A stretch of DNA of 64,000 nucleotides from assembly GCF_001455205.1 (NCBI RefSeq), contig NZ_CP013341.1:3243821-3307820 (forward strand), read 5' to 3'. This document shows positions 38,447 through 50,068 of this stretch, piece after piece. Below the pieces are notes generated by a model. The model ran no database searches. It worked only from the letters and a program-made list of their open reading frames with translations, and was not told where the DNA came from. Each line of letters starts with the position of its first letter. Positions within the stretch are counted from its first letter, which is position 1. A program made the translations under genes and the position numbers. Origin of the DNA: Nitrosomonas ureae. GTDB lineage: Bacteria; Pseudomonadota; Gammaproteobacteria; Burkholderiales; Nitrosomonadaceae.

Positions 38447-38812
38447 ATGGAATCCAGGCAGTCAAAAATCATTATCGTAGCTATTATGAGCACATTAACG
38501 TTTCTTTTTAGCTCATCAGAAGTCACCGCCTCAAATGCTAACCACCATATAACTGAAACTATAAAACTCGCTGAAACTGCGCGCATACATGGCAAAGCAG
38601 GACACACCAAGACCTTATTAGAATATGCGCAGGAAAGTCTTACTCATGCAAGAGCTGCAGAAAATGAGTTGACAATATCACATCAACGCATAACGGAGTC
38701 TATCAAACATCTGGAAAAAGCGATCGCCCTGGCTAATCAGAATGATTCTGAAGTGGCGACAAAGCACATCATACAAGCTCTGGAGTATATGCGACTTCCG
38801 ATTTTAGAATGA
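38447..38812 (+). CDS. smbP: SmbP-like small metal-binding protein
   Basis: A 121-residue exported protein resembling the periplasmic small metal-binding protein SmbP of Nitrosomonas europaea. A signal peptide covers about residues 1-29, and the mature part has the repeating helix pattern AETARIHGKAGHTKTLLEYA, ESLTHARAAE and ATKHIIQALEYMR, expected to form a four-helix bundle. It has fewer histidines than the N. europaea protein, so metal capacity may be lower. Copper binding is known for the family, not shown here. A GAGG site lies before the ATG. Confidence 0.82.
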   Translation: MESRQSKIIIVAIMSTLTFLFSSSEVTASNANHHITETIKLAETARIHGKAGHTKTLLEYAQESLTHARAAENELTISHQRITESIKHLEKAIALANQNDSEVATKHIIQALEYMRLPILE

Positions 38813-38831
38813 GACTGCAGGGCGATTGTAG

Positions 38832-38875
38832 AAGGAATAATAATTTCCAACCAGTTGCTGGTCTGCTCATTCCTT
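38832..38875. terminator. Possible shared hairpin between convergent genes
   Basis: AAGGAAT (38832-38838) can pair with ATTCCTT (38869-38875), and ACCAGTTGCTGGT (38850-38862) makes a smaller inner hairpin. It lies between the 3' ends of smbP and nlpD. No long T-tract follows on either strand, so a terminator role is only suggested. Confidence 0.35.
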
Positions 38876-38878
38876 TAA

Positions 38879-39868
38879 TTAAGATTGATTGGGTAGATAT
38901 TCCAATGGATCAACCGGCTTACCATGTTTACGGATCTCAAAATGCAACTGGGTCATATCTGTATCAGTATTTCCCATTTCCGCAATTTTCTGCCCTTTTG
39001 CCACAGCCTCGCCTTCTTTGACCAGTAGCCTGCTATTATGGGCATAGGCGCTGAGAAATGTATTGTTATGCTTGATAATGATCAGATTCCCATAACCACG
39101 AAGTCCATGTCCACTGTAGACAACTTCACCTGCAGCCGATGCCAATATTGGTTGTCCAGCTTGACCTGATATCTTTACACCCTTCGAATTCTTGGAAAAA
39201 GATGATAGTAATTTTCCTGTTGTAGGCCAGATCCATTCAGCAATCGAATGACTTGTTGGTATATCCGCCTTTGATGTTTCGGGTTGAGGAGCCGTTTCAA
39301 TTTTAGTATTTGCCATCACAGCAGGGGTAACTGGAGAAGGTTGCGCTGCAGATGGCGAGGTATGATTTTCCGGATATTGTAATCGAGCCACATTTTGTTC
39401 TGAGAAAGGCAATTTAAGGGCCTTCGGACTCGTTTTTAGCCTACTGGCATCAACATTATTGTTTGCAAAATCGGAAGAATCCACACTCGGTTCGATAGCT
39501 GTAGTTATCGGTTGCTGAGGTAATGCAAACAATATGGGCTGTGAATCACTTATCGGCATAGACAAGCTAATTTTTTGTCCTGGCTTGATGGAATTTGGAT
39601 CTGTAATCTCATTCCATTCCACCAATTTTTTGTAATCAATATTATTTTTAAGCGCAATGCCATATAGGGTATCCCCTTGCTGCACAATATAAAACTGATG
39701 ACGATCCAGATTGTTGGACTCGATCGATCTAGCTGACGCTGCAGAATCGGTTTTCACACGATCAACAACCGGCACAGGCGGTTGTGTCGTGCTGCATCCC
39801 AATAGAAAAAGATAGGTAATCAACAGCAAATAAAAACTACACGTGCACGATTTTGATTTTCTTGTCAT
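38879..39868 (-). CDS. nlpD: NlpD-like LysM/M23 lipoprotein
   Basis: Envelope lipoprotein that activates cell-separation amidases. From the chosen start (MTRKSK) it has about 329 residues: a lipoprotein signal with lipobox FLLGC, a LysM domain (HQFYIVQQGDTLYGIALKNN) and a C-terminal M23/LytM domain. The LytM domain lacks the usual zinc ligands (the HxxxD position reads KGVKISG and the HxH motif reads QLHFEI), as in E. coli NlpD, which acts as an activator rather than an enzyme. Two longer in-frame starts exist (to 39931). It forms a same-strand group with pcm and surE. Confidence 0.93.
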   Translation of the reverse strand: MTRKSKSCTCSFYLLLITYLFLLGCSTTQPPVPVVDRVKTDSAASARSIESNNLDRHQFYIVQQGDTLYGIALKNNIDYKKLVEWNEITDPNSIKPGQKISLSMPISDSQPILFALPQQPITTAIEPSVDSSDFANNNVDASRLKTSPKALKLPFSEQNVARLQYPENHTSPSAAQPSPVTPAVMANTKIETAPQPETSKADIPTSHSIAEWIWPTTGKLLSSFSKNSKGVKISGQAGQPILASAAGEVVYSGHGLRGYGNLIIIKHNNTFLSAYAHNSRLLVKEGEAVAKGQKIAEMGNTDTDMTQLHFEIRKHGKPVDPLEYLPNQS

Positions 39869-39949
39869 AAAAATAAATAACTTAACGATACAATTACAAC
39901 TATCAGTATTGATCATTGCAACATTTGTCATTTTATGTTCCCCGAGCTA

Positions 39950-40615
39950 CTATTTTTTTACAACCCCCCCGAGCAAGGGGACAAAATTTACCTCTTCCAG
40001 CACGGTCTCATTATACCCTTGAGGATTGCGCTCAATAACACACAAATTCTGTTTCTGAGTCCCTTTGGGAAAAATCATTCTGCCACCGACAACTATTTGT
40101 TCCAACAATGAAATAGGAACATGTGTAGTCACCGCTGTCATGATAATACCATCAAATGGCCCGGCTTCTGCAAGTCCAAGTAAGCCATCTGCATGTTTTA
40201 AATAAATATTTCTAATTTGCAATTCTTGCAATCGAATTCTAGTTCGCGTTAATAATGATCCTATGCGCTCTACCGAATAAACTTTCTGTGCAATCTTTGC
40301 TAGTACAGCTGTCTGATATCCACAGCCAGTCCCAATTTCCAGTACTTTTTCTAAGTTTGTATTTACACGCAATAATTCACTCATTCGTGCAACAATCCAT
40401 GGACTTGATATGGTTTGTCCATAATTTATGGGCAAAGCAACATCTTCGTAAGCTCTGCTCGCAAGCGCTTCTTCAACAAAAATATGACGAGGAATTGTAC
40501 TCATCGCTGATAAGACCACTTCATCAGCAATCCCTTGTGTACGCAAGCGCTCAATCATGCGCATACGCGTACGCTGAGAGGTCATACCAATTCCAGAATG
40601 ACTCACATTCACCAA
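39950..40615 (-). CDS. pcm: Protein-L-isoaspartate O-methyltransferase
   Basis: Repairs isoaspartyl residues in damaged proteins using S-adenosylmethionine. It has up to 221 residues. The SAM-binding motif is EIGTGCGYQTAVLA, preceded by the PCMT block with INYGQTISSPWIVARM. Start is uncertain: TTG at 40615, GTG at 40612 or ATG at 40585 (MTSQRTRMRM) are all in frame. It follows surE by 22 bases, the usual surE-pcm-nlpD order. Confidence 0.95.
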   Translation of the reverse strand: MVNVSHSGIGMTSQRTRMRMIERLRTQGIADEVVLSAMSTIPRHIFVEEALASRAYEDVALPINYGQTISSPWIVARMSELLRVNTNLEKVLEIGTGCGYQTAVLAKIAQKVYSVERIGSLLTRTRIRLQELQIRNIYLKHADGLLGLAEAGPFDGIIMTAVTTHVPISLLEQIVVGGRMIFPKGTQKQNLCVIERNPQGYNETVLEEVNFVPLLGGVVKK

Positions 40616-40637
40616 TCATTACTCACAAAAATTTATA

Positions 40638-41402
40638 TCACTTAAACATAACAGGTGCCTGATTATCAAGCCACCTTGCTATGAAATCCAATTGATCATA
40701 TCGGGTTAAATCAATCTGCAGTGGAGTCACTGAAACCCGGTCATTCTGGGTTGCATAAAAGTCTGTACCTTTGCCCGCATCCTGTGCAGGGCCTGCAGCG
40801 CCAACCCAGTACATAACTTCTCCGCGAGGACTTTGTGATTTGATCACTGGCTCAGCTTTATGGCGTCGCCCCAGTCGAGTAACCTCGATCCCTTTAAGTT
40901 GGTGATACTCGATATCCGGCACATTAATATTTAACAGAACCGGGCTCTGGATTTCATTTTCTCTGAAGTGACTCACCATATCAGCTGCAACACGTGCAGC
41001 AGTCAAGTAGTTTCCACGAGACGCATTAACCAAGGAAACGGCTATTGAAGGAATGCCCAGCAAGAAACCTTCGGTAGCCGCGGCAACAGTACCCGAATAG
41101 ATTGTATCGTCACCCATGTTAGCGCCTTGATTTATGCCGGATATGATCATATCCGGCATTACATCAAGCATACCTGTGACTGCCAGATGGACACAATCCG
41201 TTGGTGTTCCATTGACATAATAAAAACCATTATGAGATTTTTGCAAGTTAAGCGGGCGATCCAGTGTTAATGAATTACTGGATCCACTTCGATCCCTTTC
41301 AGGAGCAACTACTATGATTTCTGCCATTTTCGAGAGAAAATCAGCAAGACAAGCAAGACCGGGCGCAAAATAGCCATCATCGTTACTGAGCAATATGCGC
41401 AT
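40638..41402 (-). CDS. surE: 5'/3'-nucleotidase SurE
   Basis: Metal-dependent nucleotidase (254 residues) active on nucleoside monophosphates, linked to stationary-phase survival. It begins [16 protein letters not shown] with the metal-binding DD pair, followed by [15 protein letters not shown] and [19 protein letters not shown]. It begins a co-directional group with pcm and nlpD. Confidence 0.97.
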   Translation of the reverse strand: MRILLSNDDGYFAPGLACLADFLSKMAEIIVVAPERDRSGSSNSLTLDRPLNLQKSHNGFYYVNGTPTDCVHLAVTGMLDVMPDMIISGINQGANMGDDTIYSGTVAAATEGFLLGIPSIAVSLVNASRGNYLTAARVAADMVSHFRENEIQSPVLLNINVPDIEYHQLKGIEVTRLGRRHKAEPVIKSQSPRGEVMYWVGAAGPAQDAGKGTDFYATQNDRVSVTPLQIDLTRYDQLDFIARWLDNQAPVMFK

Positions 41403-41496
41403 TTTTATAAGCTACTGGTTATAAATTTATCGAAAGAAATATGTTCCGGCACATTAAATTTTGCATCAATCAAATTTACAGACATACTTAATCACA

Positions 41497-41573
<77 letters not shown>

Positions 41574-41633
41574 AGTGCATAATTATAGCAAACAAAACAC
41601 TCAAACTTTTGAAGCTATCACTGAAATACTATT

Positions 41634-42011
41634 TCATGAAAGCAATTGTGACTTAATACTATTAATCTCACACCGGATATAACCTAAATCCATCTTTGGA
41701 AAAAACAGATTAATATTGTCTTTATCAGATGTATGTGATTCTGTAATATGTTCCAATTGATTCCGTGCACCGTTGATTGTAAAGCCTTGTACGTACAGTA
41801 GCTCTCTAATGCGCCGTATCAATAAAATTTCTTGGCGTTGGTAATAACGACGATTTCCACGACGTTTAACTGGTTTTAATTGTAAAAATTCGTGCTCCCA
41901 ATAGCGCAACACATGCGGTTTGACATCACAAAGTATCCCTACCTCCCCAATTGTAAAATAGCGCTTAGCAGGGATTGGCAACAATGTGTTATTTGTTTTT
42001 TTACTTTCCAT
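41634..42011 (-). CDS. MerR family transcriptional regulator
   Basis: A 125-residue regulator whose N-terminal MerR winged HTH reads [20 protein letters not shown], followed by [19 protein letters not shown]. The C-terminal part is short and has no cysteine or histidine cluster, so it is not an obvious metal sensor. It overlaps ihfA by 11 bases and occurs at this place in many betaproteobacteria, between ihfA and tRNA-Pro. Its target is unknown. Confidence 0.92.
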   Translation of the reverse strand: MESKKTNNTLLPIPAKRYFTIGEVGILCDVKPHVLRYWEHEFLQLKPVKRRGNRRYYQRQEILLIRRIRELLYVQGFTINGARNQLEHITESHTSDKDNINLFFPKMDLGYIRCEINSIKSQLLS

Positions 42012-42297
42012 GATAATTTTTTTCGACCAAGGCTTTTAATTTCTGACTAGCATGAAATGTCACTACACGACGTGCAGTAATCGGAATTTCTTCACCTGTT
42101 TTTGGGTTCCTTCCGGGGCGTTGCGGTTTTGAACGTAACTGAAAATTGCCAAAACCGGACAATTTAACACCCTCTCCGTTTTGTAAGGCGGTGCGCACTT
42201 CCTCATAGAAAGACTCAACCATGTCTTTCGCTTCACGTTTATTTAGTCCGACATTCTCAAATAATAGATCAGCTAATTCAGCTTTTGTTAATGCCAT
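42001..42297 (-). CDS. ihfA: Integration host factor subunit alpha
   Basis: DNA-bending protein subunit (98 residues) that pairs with IhfB. The HU/IHF fold is complete, with [20 protein letters not shown] at the N-terminus and the DNA-intercalating arm with [20 protein letters not shown]. It follows pheT, as in many bacteria, and overlaps the merR gene. Confidence 0.97.
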   Translation of the reverse strand: MALTKAELADLLFENVGLNKREAKDMVESFYEEVRTALQNGEGVKLSGFGNFQLRSKPQRPGRNPKTGEEIPITARRVVTFHASQKLKALVEKNYHGK

Positions 42298-42447
42298 ACT
42301 TCACTCCTTTTAATTATAATTTTGTGTAAATATTAACTTAATACAGAGGCAATTCAGTAATTAGTAGCGCCCTTAGAAAATACAGATTAATACGCTATCA
42401 AGATTATTAATCTACGAAGGAAATTCAAGTACAAATCTTAACAAGTA

Positions 42448-44820
42448 TCAGTTACGCAGTTCGGCGCCAAACTGATTTTTCAATATTGTTATTAGACTTG
42501 TTATTGCATATTCTGCTTGCTCATCCGTCAGTGTTTTCTCAGTATCTTGCAACAATACACGGAATGCAAGACTTTTTTTGTTACTTTCCATACCGTTACC
42601 GCGATAAATATCAAATAATGATATATCCGATATAATTGCTGATTTCACTGTCTGCATACAGGATAGTAATGAATATGCACTAATCTCATTATCAACAATA
42701 ATTGCAATATCTCGTCTTACAGGCGGGAATTTAGAAATCTCCTTGATAAGGGGCAGAAGTTTTGGTTTTAAGCTGTGTAAATTAAGTTCAAACAATATCG
42801 TATTTTTTTGTAAACCGTATTTCGTTTGCCAGCGTGGATGCAATTCACCAATCCATCCAATAATTCTGTCTTCGAAGCAGATTTCTGCCGATTTTCCAGG
42901 ATGTAATGCCGGATGAGAAAATCTTTTAAACTCAACTGATTTACCTCGGCACAGAACTTCCACATCTGCTTTAATATCATAGAAATCAACGTTTCTTGCC
43001 GCTATTCCCCATTGCTCAGATGAAAAATCTCCATAGCTAAGGCCGGAAATTTTTTCTATTTGCTTACAATCCCTCTCATCCTCGCGTAAAAAACAACAAC
43101 CAACTTCAAACAAACGCACCCTAACTTGCTTACGATTTAAATTAAACTGTAAGTTGGCAATAAGCCCGCCAATCAGCGTACTACGCATTACATTCATCTG
43201 ACTTGAAATCGGATTCAGCAACATGATTGGCTTATGATTATCTACAAAATCAGCTTCCCAATCAGCATCTACGAAAGAATAATTAATAACCTCTTGATAA
43301 TCAAGATTTATTAATGTTTGTTTAATTTCTATTGTGGTATGTTGCGTTTCAGGTTCCGGTAACATCGTCATACTGGCATACGGATAATGAGTGGGAATGT
43401 GGTCATAACCATAAATGCGCGCCAGCTCCTCAATAAAATCTTCTTCTATCATTAGATCAAAACGATAGGTGGGTGGCATCACACTAAAACACTTATCTTT
43501 CTCAGAGAATTTAAATCCTAATCGTCTAAAATAATTACCGATTTGCTCCTTATTGAGATCAATACCCAATATCCGTTTTATTCGTTCCATACGTACATCA
43601 ACTGACGATCGTTGAGGTAATTCATGCTTTATTTCGATTACCGCGCCTGCTTGACCACCGCAGATGCTATGAATCAGATATGAAGCACGTTCAAGTGCGC
43701 TTCTTGTGGCTGCAAAGTCTACTCCACGTTCAAAACGATAAGCCGAATCTGAGCTAAAGCCTAGATGAAACGACTTACCACTGATTACAGCAGGACTAAA
43801 AAATGCACTTTCTAAGAAAATATCCGTGGTGCTATACGTCACACCACTCTCCGAACCACCCATGATGCCGGCTAATGCGAGTGGTTTATGCTCATCCGTT
43901 ATTAAAAGCATTTCCGGAGTCAAGTCTACTTGATCACCATTCAATAATTGAATTTTCTCATGCGAAAACGCATAACGTACTTGGATAGAACCACCTGTTA
44001 TCTTAGCTAGATCAAAGGCATGCATGGGTTGACCTATTTCCAACATTACATAATTGGTAATATCAACGACTGGATTAATTGATCGTATACCACTACGTTC
44101 TAATCTCTGTGTCAGCCATAGGGGCGTTGTCACATTCAGATTAATATTCCGCAATAACCGGCCGCAATATAGCGGACACGCATCTGGAGCAGTCACATGC
44201 ACATTAAGCGTATCATTAATTTCGTCAGAAACATTTTCTATTGCAAACGGAAGCAGGATGTCGGTATCTGTTATGGCTGAAACTTCCCGGGCTACGCCTT
44301 GTACGCCCAGGCAATCAGCTCGATTAGGAGTCAAACTCAATGTAAAAATTCTATCCTCAAGCTGATAATAACTGCGAAAATCCATACCGACCGGAGCATC
44401 ATTAGGAAGTAATAACAAACCATCCGCCACTTCACTAATACCTAATTCTTTTGCTGAACATAGCATTCCGGAAGAATCTATACCTCGCAATTTCGTTTTT
44501 CTGATCATGAGGTTGGGTAAATTTGCCCCGATCAGTGCACAGGGTACTCTTGCTCCAACACTTACATTAGGTGCACCACAGACAATCTGCAATAGATCAT
44601 TATCTGATTTTCCTGTTTTCACATTACAAACGGATAGTTTATCTGCCGTGGGATGCCTCTCAACCGAAACAACTTCTGCCACGACCACATTATCAAAAGC
44701 AGATGCTACTGGCTCAATACTTTCAACTTCGATGCCAGCCATCGTGAGTGCATGCGCAAGCTGATCACCAGAGTACGCAGGATTAACAAAACTTCGTAAC
44801 CAGATTTCAGAAAATTTCAT
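42448..44820 (-). CDS. pheT: Phenylalanyl-tRNA synthetase beta subunit
   Basis: Large subunit (790 residues) of the alpha2-beta2 PheRS. It has the N-terminal tRNA-binding (OB) domain (VVVAEVVSVERHPTADKLSV), the B3/4 editing domain, B5, the catalytic-like core, and the C-terminal anticodon-binding FDX domain (KFPPVRRDIAIIV). It follows pheS after about 40 bases and is full length. Confidence 0.98.
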   Translation of the reverse strand: MKFSEIWLRSFVNPAYSGDQLAHALTMAGIEVESIEPVASAFDNVVVAEVVSVERHPTADKLSVCNVKTGKSDNDLLQIVCGAPNVSVGARVPCALIGANLPNLMIRKTKLRGIDSSGMLCSAKELGISEVADGLLLLPNDAPVGMDFRSYYQLEDRIFTLSLTPNRADCLGVQGVAREVSAITDTDILLPFAIENVSDEINDTLNVHVTAPDACPLYCGRLLRNINLNVTTPLWLTQRLERSGIRSINPVVDITNYVMLEIGQPMHAFDLAKITGGSIQVRYAFSHEKIQLLNGDQVDLTPEMLLITDEHKPLALAGIMGGSESGVTYSTTDIFLESAFFSPAVISGKSFHLGFSSDSAYRFERGVDFAATRSALERASYLIHSICGGQAGAVIEIKHELPQRSSVDVRMERIKRILGIDLNKEQIGNYFRRLGFKFSEKDKCFSVMPPTYRFDLMIEEDFIEELARIYGYDHIPTHYPYASMTMLPEPETQHTTIEIKQTLINLDYQEVINYSFVDADWEADFVDNHKPIMLLNPISSQMNVMRSTLIGGLIANLQFNLNRKQVRVRLFEVGCCFLREDERDCKQIEKISGLSYGDFSSEQWGIAARNVDFYDIKADVEVLCRGKSVEFKRFSHPALHPGKSAEICFEDRIIGWIGELHPRWQTKYGLQKNTILFELNLHSLKPKLLPLIKEISKFPPVRRDIAIIVDNEISAYSLLSCMQTVKSAIISDISLFDIYRGNGMESNKKSLAFRVLLQDTEKTLTDEQAEYAITSLITILKNQFGAELRN

Positions 44821-44859
44821 GGAAATTCACAACTAATACAGTAAGTAAATTTTTTGGAT

Positions 44860-45885
<1,026 letters not shown>

Positions 45886-45928
45886 TTAGCGTTGAGAATT
45901 ATTTTTTGTTCATTATTATTTTCATAAG

Positions 45929-45961
45929 AAAAAGGGAGGCTCAGGGTTTACCCGACCTCCC
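45929..45961 (-). terminator. Intrinsic terminator between rplT and pheST
   Basis: On the minus strand GGGAGG (45961-45956) pairs with CCTCCC (45939-45934), with an inner GGG/CCC stem, followed by TTTTTCTT. It lies 23 bases after the rplT stop and 50 before pheS. In E. coli pheST is controlled by attenuation here, but there is no room for a leader peptide in this case, so partial read-through or a separate pheST promoter is more likely. Confidence 0.75.
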
Positions 45962-45983
45962 ATCAATATATTATCCCTAATAA

Positions 45984-46343
45984 TTATGTCGCTAAACTAG
46001 CCTTAGCTTGTTCTACGATTCTCTCAAAAGCACTCTTATCAAACACGGCCAAATCAGCCAAAACTTTTCTATCTACTTCTATACTGGCTTTTTTCAAACC
46101 ATTCATAAACACACTGTACGATAAGCCACACTCACGAGCAGCCGCATTGATCCGTGCAATCCATAAAGCTCTAAATTGTCTTTTACGTTGACGGCGATCA
46201 CGATAGGCATACTGACCAGCCTTCATAACAGCCTGTTTTGCTATGCGATAAACATTTTTTCTACGTCCTCGATAGCCTTTAGCTAAATCCAATATTTTTT
46301 TATGCCGCGCATGTGCGGTTACACCACGTTTTACTCTAGGCAT
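45984..46343 (-). CDS. rplT: 50S ribosomal protein L20
   Basis: A 119-residue 23S rRNA-binding protein needed for early 50S assembly. It begins [18 protein letters not shown] and has [15 protein letters not shown] and [18 protein letters not shown], all hallmark L20 segments. It is downstream of rpmI, and in E. coli L20 represses this operon. Confidence 0.98.
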   Translation of the reverse strand: MPRVKRGVTAHARHKKILDLAKGYRGRRKNVYRIAKQAVMKAGQYAYRDRRQRKRQFRALWIARINAAARECGLSYSVFMNGLKKASIEVDRKVLADLAVFDKSAFERIVEQAKASLAT

Positions 46344-46356
46344 GCTTACTCCTTTT

Positions 46357-46554
46357 TTATGCGTAAGGCATCATAGTACGGATAGCGTTTTCATTGGTAA
46401 AATGAACTTCCGCTATACCTCGTAATTGACGTTTATTTTTTGTTGTTTTTTTTGTCAATATATGACGTTTAAAAGCTTGCGAGCGTTTAATACTTCCGCT
46501 CGCTCGAAATTTAAAGCGCTTCGCTGCTCCGCTTTTAGTTTTCATCTTAGGCAT
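46357..46554 (-). CDS. rpmI: 50S ribosomal protein L35
   Basis: A 65-residue ribosomal protein beginning [16 protein letters not shown] and containing [19 protein letters not shown] basic helices. The ATG at 46554 is chosen because it gives the conserved MPKMKT start. A longer frame upstream is unconserved. It lies 13 bases before rplT. Confidence 0.97.
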   Translation of the reverse strand: MPKMKTKSGAAKRFKFRASGSIKRSQAFKRHILTKKTTKNKRQLRGIAEVHFTNENAIRTMMPYA

Positions 46555-46670
46555 AAAATACTCCTCATTTAGCATGGAAGACAGGTGTTCTCATGATGAG
46601 AGAAACTTTACAGACCTGACAATCACTTATTTTTATATTTAATTACAATAACTTGCAAAATAGTATACTA

Positions 46671-47243
46671 CTAGGTTGATATCAATGAATCTTCCGTCAC
46701 TACTTTTGATTTATCTGCTTTAGCATCTTTTTTCTTAGGAGATAATACCATAACCATCTGACGCCCTTCCATTTTAGGAAATTGCTCCACTATTGCGAAG
46801 GATTCTAAATCATCTTTCACACGCTCAAGTAAACGCATACCAAACTCTTGATGCGCCATTTCACGCCCACGAAAACGCAATGTCACTTTAACCTTATCGC
46901 CTTCATCTAAGAAGCTTATCAGATTCCTAAGCTTAATATTATAGTCTCCTTCATCTGTGTTGGGTCTAAATTTAATTTCTTTAATTTGAACCTGTTTTTG
47001 CTTTAATTTCGCATCATGCTTTTTCTTGCTTTCTTGGTAACGGAACTTTCCATAATCCATCAATCGACAAACCGGCGGCTGTGCCGTTGGAGCAATCTCA
47101 ACCAAATCAACTCCTGCCTCTTCCGCCAAGGCATTCGCATGCGCAAGTAAAACAATACCAACTTGCTCTCCGTTCACACCAATTAAACGCACTTCCTGCA
47201 CATCAATTTCTTCATTGATACGCACTGACTTATCCTGAACTAT
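46671..47243 (-). CDS. infC: Translation initiation factor IF-3, probable AUA start
   Basis: IF-3 keeps ribosomal subunits apart and checks start codons. From an in-frame GTG at 47225 the protein is 184 residues (beginning with RINEEI) and lacks the usual extra residues. Extending six codons to ATA at 47243 restores a family-like [13 protein letters not shown] start. A GGAG lies eight bases before that ATA and no good site serves the GTG. This parallels the E. coli AUU start used for autoregulation. The order thrS-infC-rpmI-rplT is standard. The ATA start is an inference from spacing and homology. Confidence 0.95.
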   Translation of the reverse strand: MVQDKSVRINEEIDVQEVRLIGVNGEQVGIVLLAHANALAEEAGVDLVEIAPTAQPPVCRLMDYGKFRYQESKKKHDAKLKQKQVQIKEIKFRPNTDEGDYNIKLRNLISFLDEGDKVKVTLRFRGREMAHQEFGMRLLERVKDDLESFAIVEQFPKMEGRQMVMVLSPKKKDAKADKSKVVTEDSLIST

Positions 47244-47276
47244 GGCAAATTCTCCAAAATTAGTTAAATAAAGAAA

Positions 47277-49184
47277 TTACACCTTTAATGAAAGCTCTTC
47301 ATTAAACCGCACGAGGAAATCTGGTAATTTCATTTGACCAAGACTCTCACCCGCTCGATTACGAACAGCAATTTTATTTACTCGTACTTCTTCATCTCCA
47401 ACAATAATCTGATACGGAAGTTTCTGCAAACTATGCTCACGGATTTTATAGGTTATCTTCTCATTTCTCAAGTCTAAACTCGCTCTGACGCCATTATCCC
47501 TTAATTGAACTACCACTTCTTGCGCGTAATCAATCTGTGTACGAGATATATTTAATACAACAACTTGTTCAGGCGACAACCACAAAGGTAATGCGCCTGC
47601 ATAATTTTCTATCAATATCCCGATAAATCTTTCCAATGAACCAAGTATAGCTCTATGTAGCATAACCGGGACTTGCCGCGAGTTATCCTCTGCTACATAT
47701 TCCGCACCCAAGCGATCAGGCATTGAAAAATCTAGCTGCAATGTGCCACATTGCCACACACGACCAATACAATCCTTGAGGGAAAATTCAATTTTAGGAC
47801 CATAAAAAGCCCCTTCACCAGGTTGCCGCTCCCATTCCAATTTAACTTCATTGAGTGCCGCTTCCAATGCAGCTTCTGATTTATCCCATTGCGCCTCTGA
47901 ACCGACGCGTTTTGGGGGGCGAGTTGAAAGTTTTATCAAAATCTCCCGGAAACCAAAATCTGCATAAACAATTTTCAATAAATCAATAAATCCCACGACC
48001 TCTTGTTGTATCTGATCTTCAGTACAAAAAATATGCGCATCGTCTTGCGTAAAACCACGCACTCTCATGATTCCATGCAACGCTCCTGATGCTTCATTGC
48101 GATGGCACGAACCAAATTCTGCGAATCGAATCGGTAACTCGCGATAACTCCGCAAACCTTGATTAAATATTTGCACATGACCAGGGCAGTTCATCGGCTT
48201 GATTGCAAAATCACGTTCATCTGAATGCGTAATGAACATATTTTCACGAAAGTTTTCCCAATGCCCTGAACGTACCCATAAATCCTTATCCAGAATTTGA
48301 GGTGTTCGTATTTCGTGATAACCATTCTGACTCAGGATATTCCTCATATACTGCTCTATTTGTTGCCATAGCGTCCATCCTTTTGGATGCCAAAACACCA
48401 TACCGGATGCTTCGTCTTGCATGTGAAATAAATTCAATTGCTTACCAATCTTGCGGTGATCTCTTTTTTCCGCTTCTTCTAATCGATGCAAGTAATTTTT
48501 TTGATCATCTTTGTTAGCCCAAGCTGTTCCGTAAATACGTTGTAGCATTTCATTGTTTGAATCACCGCGCCAATAAGCACCGGCAACTTTCATAAGCTTA
48601 AAAACTTTTATTTTTGAAGTGGCAGGAACATGTGGTCCGCGACAAAGATCGGTAAAATCACCTTGAGAATAAAGTGACAAATCTTCATCACCCGGTATTG
48701 ATTCAATTATTTGAGCTTTGTAATATTCACCTTGTTTTTTAAAAAAATCAATTGCCTTAGCTCGTTCCACTATTTTTCGGTCTATTTTCAAATCTCGTTT
48801 ACTGATTTCAATCATGCGCCTCTCAATCGCAGTTAGATCATCAAAAGTAAATGAACGCTTGTAAGAAAAATCATAATAAAATCCATCATCGATTACTGGT
48901 CCAATAGTTACTTGTGCCTCTGGGAATAATTCTTTTACCGCATGCGCTAACAGATGTGCACAAGAATGCCGGATAATCTCTAATCCTTCATTATCTTTCT
49001 CCGTAATAATCGCCAAGTCACTATCATCTTCCATCAGATAACTTAAATCAACCAATTTTCCATTGATTTTTCCAGCGATAGCTGCACGCGCAAGACCAGA
49101 ACCAATAGTCATAGCAACTTCCATCACACTAACAGGATGTTCAAAAACACGTTCTGATCCATCCGGCAAACGAACTACAGTCAC
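47277..49184 (-). CDS. thrS: Threonyl-tRNA synthetase
   Basis: A 635-residue class II synthetase. It contains the N-terminal TGS domain ([20 protein letters not shown]), the editing domain with [11 protein letters not shown] and the cysteine in DLCRGPHVP, the catalytic core with zinc-binding KPMNCPGH, and the C-terminal anticodon domain. The start is GTG preceded by GAGGG. It leads the translation cluster. Confidence 0.98.
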   Translation of the reverse strand: MTVVRLPDGSERVFEHPVSVMEVAMTIGSGLARAAIAGKINGKLVDLSYLMEDDSDLAIITEKDNEGLEIIRHSCAHLLAHAVKELFPEAQVTIGPVIDDGFYYDFSYKRSFTFDDLTAIERRMIEISKRDLKIDRKIVERAKAIDFFKKQGEYYKAQIIESIPGDEDLSLYSQGDFTDLCRGPHVPATSKIKVFKLMKVAGAYWRGDSNNEMLQRIYGTAWANKDDQKNYLHRLEEAEKRDHRKIGKQLNLFHMQDEASGMVFWHPKGWTLWQQIEQYMRNILSQNGYHEIRTPQILDKDLWVRSGHWENFRENMFITHSDERDFAIKPMNCPGHVQIFNQGLRSYRELPIRFAEFGSCHRNEASGALHGIMRVRGFTQDDAHIFCTEDQIQQEVVGFIDLLKIVYADFGFREILIKLSTRPPKRVGSEAQWDKSEAALEAALNEVKLEWERQPGEGAFYGPKIEFSLKDCIGRVWQCGTLQLDFSMPDRLGAEYVAEDNSRQVPVMLHRAILGSLERFIGILIENYAGALPLWLSPEQVVVLNISRTQIDYAQEVVVQLRDNGVRASLDLRNEKITYKIREHSLQKLPYQIIVGDEEVRVNKIAVRNRAGESLGQMKLPDFLVRFNEELSLKV

Positions 49185-49271
49185 AAATATTCCCTCAAAA
49201 GAATCATATTTAACAAAAATGATATGTCATAAATCCCATCACACATCACGAAATTTTATTTGAGCGTGAGG

Positions 49272-50028
49272 TTATTTATCAAGTGATGTTTTATACCAGT
49301 TACTCATTTTTTGCAAACCATTTAGAATCTTCGGTGCAAAACCAATAGCTACTGCATCGACCAAACAATACCAAGCTGCCACTCCACTGGGAGGATTTCC
49401 CTGAGTCCAATTAAAAACTGGTTCAATGGATGCCCATTTCCAAGTGCCTGCCGCCGTTCCTATAATCTCAAGCCATGTGCAAATAAAGAAAGCCCCCAGA
49501 TAAACCATTGGCGACCGCCCTTTGAATAAGCAAATAACAAAAATGCAAAATAAAAAGGCTCCTACTTGATCTCCTTGCTCAGGGATTCCGCTAATACCCC
49601 AGATCGACCATAGTCCGCCCGATACAATAACAAAAATTGCCAATTCTTTTGCGTTCATCAAAAAAAAATCTTGAGCGAGAAAGTGCGACTGCTGTCAAAT
49701 AAACCATCCCATGCCCAGGTGGAACATACAATGGAACATTCCCAAATCGATAGGTATATCCTTCCATATAAATGGAAGCAAAATGCTCTCCTGCAGTTGC
49801 AAATACTACCGCAACTACAACTTGCATGCGCACTTCTTTATTTTCGCCAATTAGTAATCCAAACAAGAAAATCCAGGCGATGACTCCCATAATGTTTTGA
49901 GTTTCATAACTTGCGCTGCCATCGATTACCAGACTCACTGCAACACAAAAGAAAGTGAAGCCAGCTATAAAGTAGTCTTTATTTCTATGTGGATAAACAA
50001 TATCCGGCTTTGGAAAATGATTCAGCAT
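49272..50028 (-). pseudogene. Polytopic membrane protein interrupted at a 9-T tract
   Basis: Two overlapping minus-strand frames look like halves of one membrane protein. The first (from 50028) has several membrane helices and GEHFASIYMEGY and PLYVPPGHGMVYL. The second has AAGTWKW and GNPPSGVAAWYCLVDAVAI. They meet at nine T (49668-49660). With eight T the frames join into one 251-residue protein, typical of a conserved uncharacterised family. With nine T the first frame runs on to a stop at 49591. It could be a sequencing error, true pseudogene, or expression by slippage. It sits between thrS and the hao operon terminator. Function unknown. Confidence 0.75.
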
Positions 50029-50049
50029 ACAAAAACCTCAACGAATAAA

Positions 50050-50068
50050 AAGCCCGCCATAGGCGGGC
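50050..50068 (-). terminator. Intrinsic terminator after the hao operon
   Basis: On the minus strand GCCCGCC (50068-50062) pairs with GGCGGGC (50058-50052), a seven-base GC-rich stem with a three-base loop, followed by TTTTTATTCG. It lies about 95 bases beyond the cycB stop and just before the next gene's start, so it most likely ends hao-cycAB transcription. Confidence 0.85.

Noticed and set aside
42384..42413. AGATTAAT ... ATTAATCT repeat between ihfA and pheT
   Set aside because: AT-only stem with 14-base loop and no T-tract.
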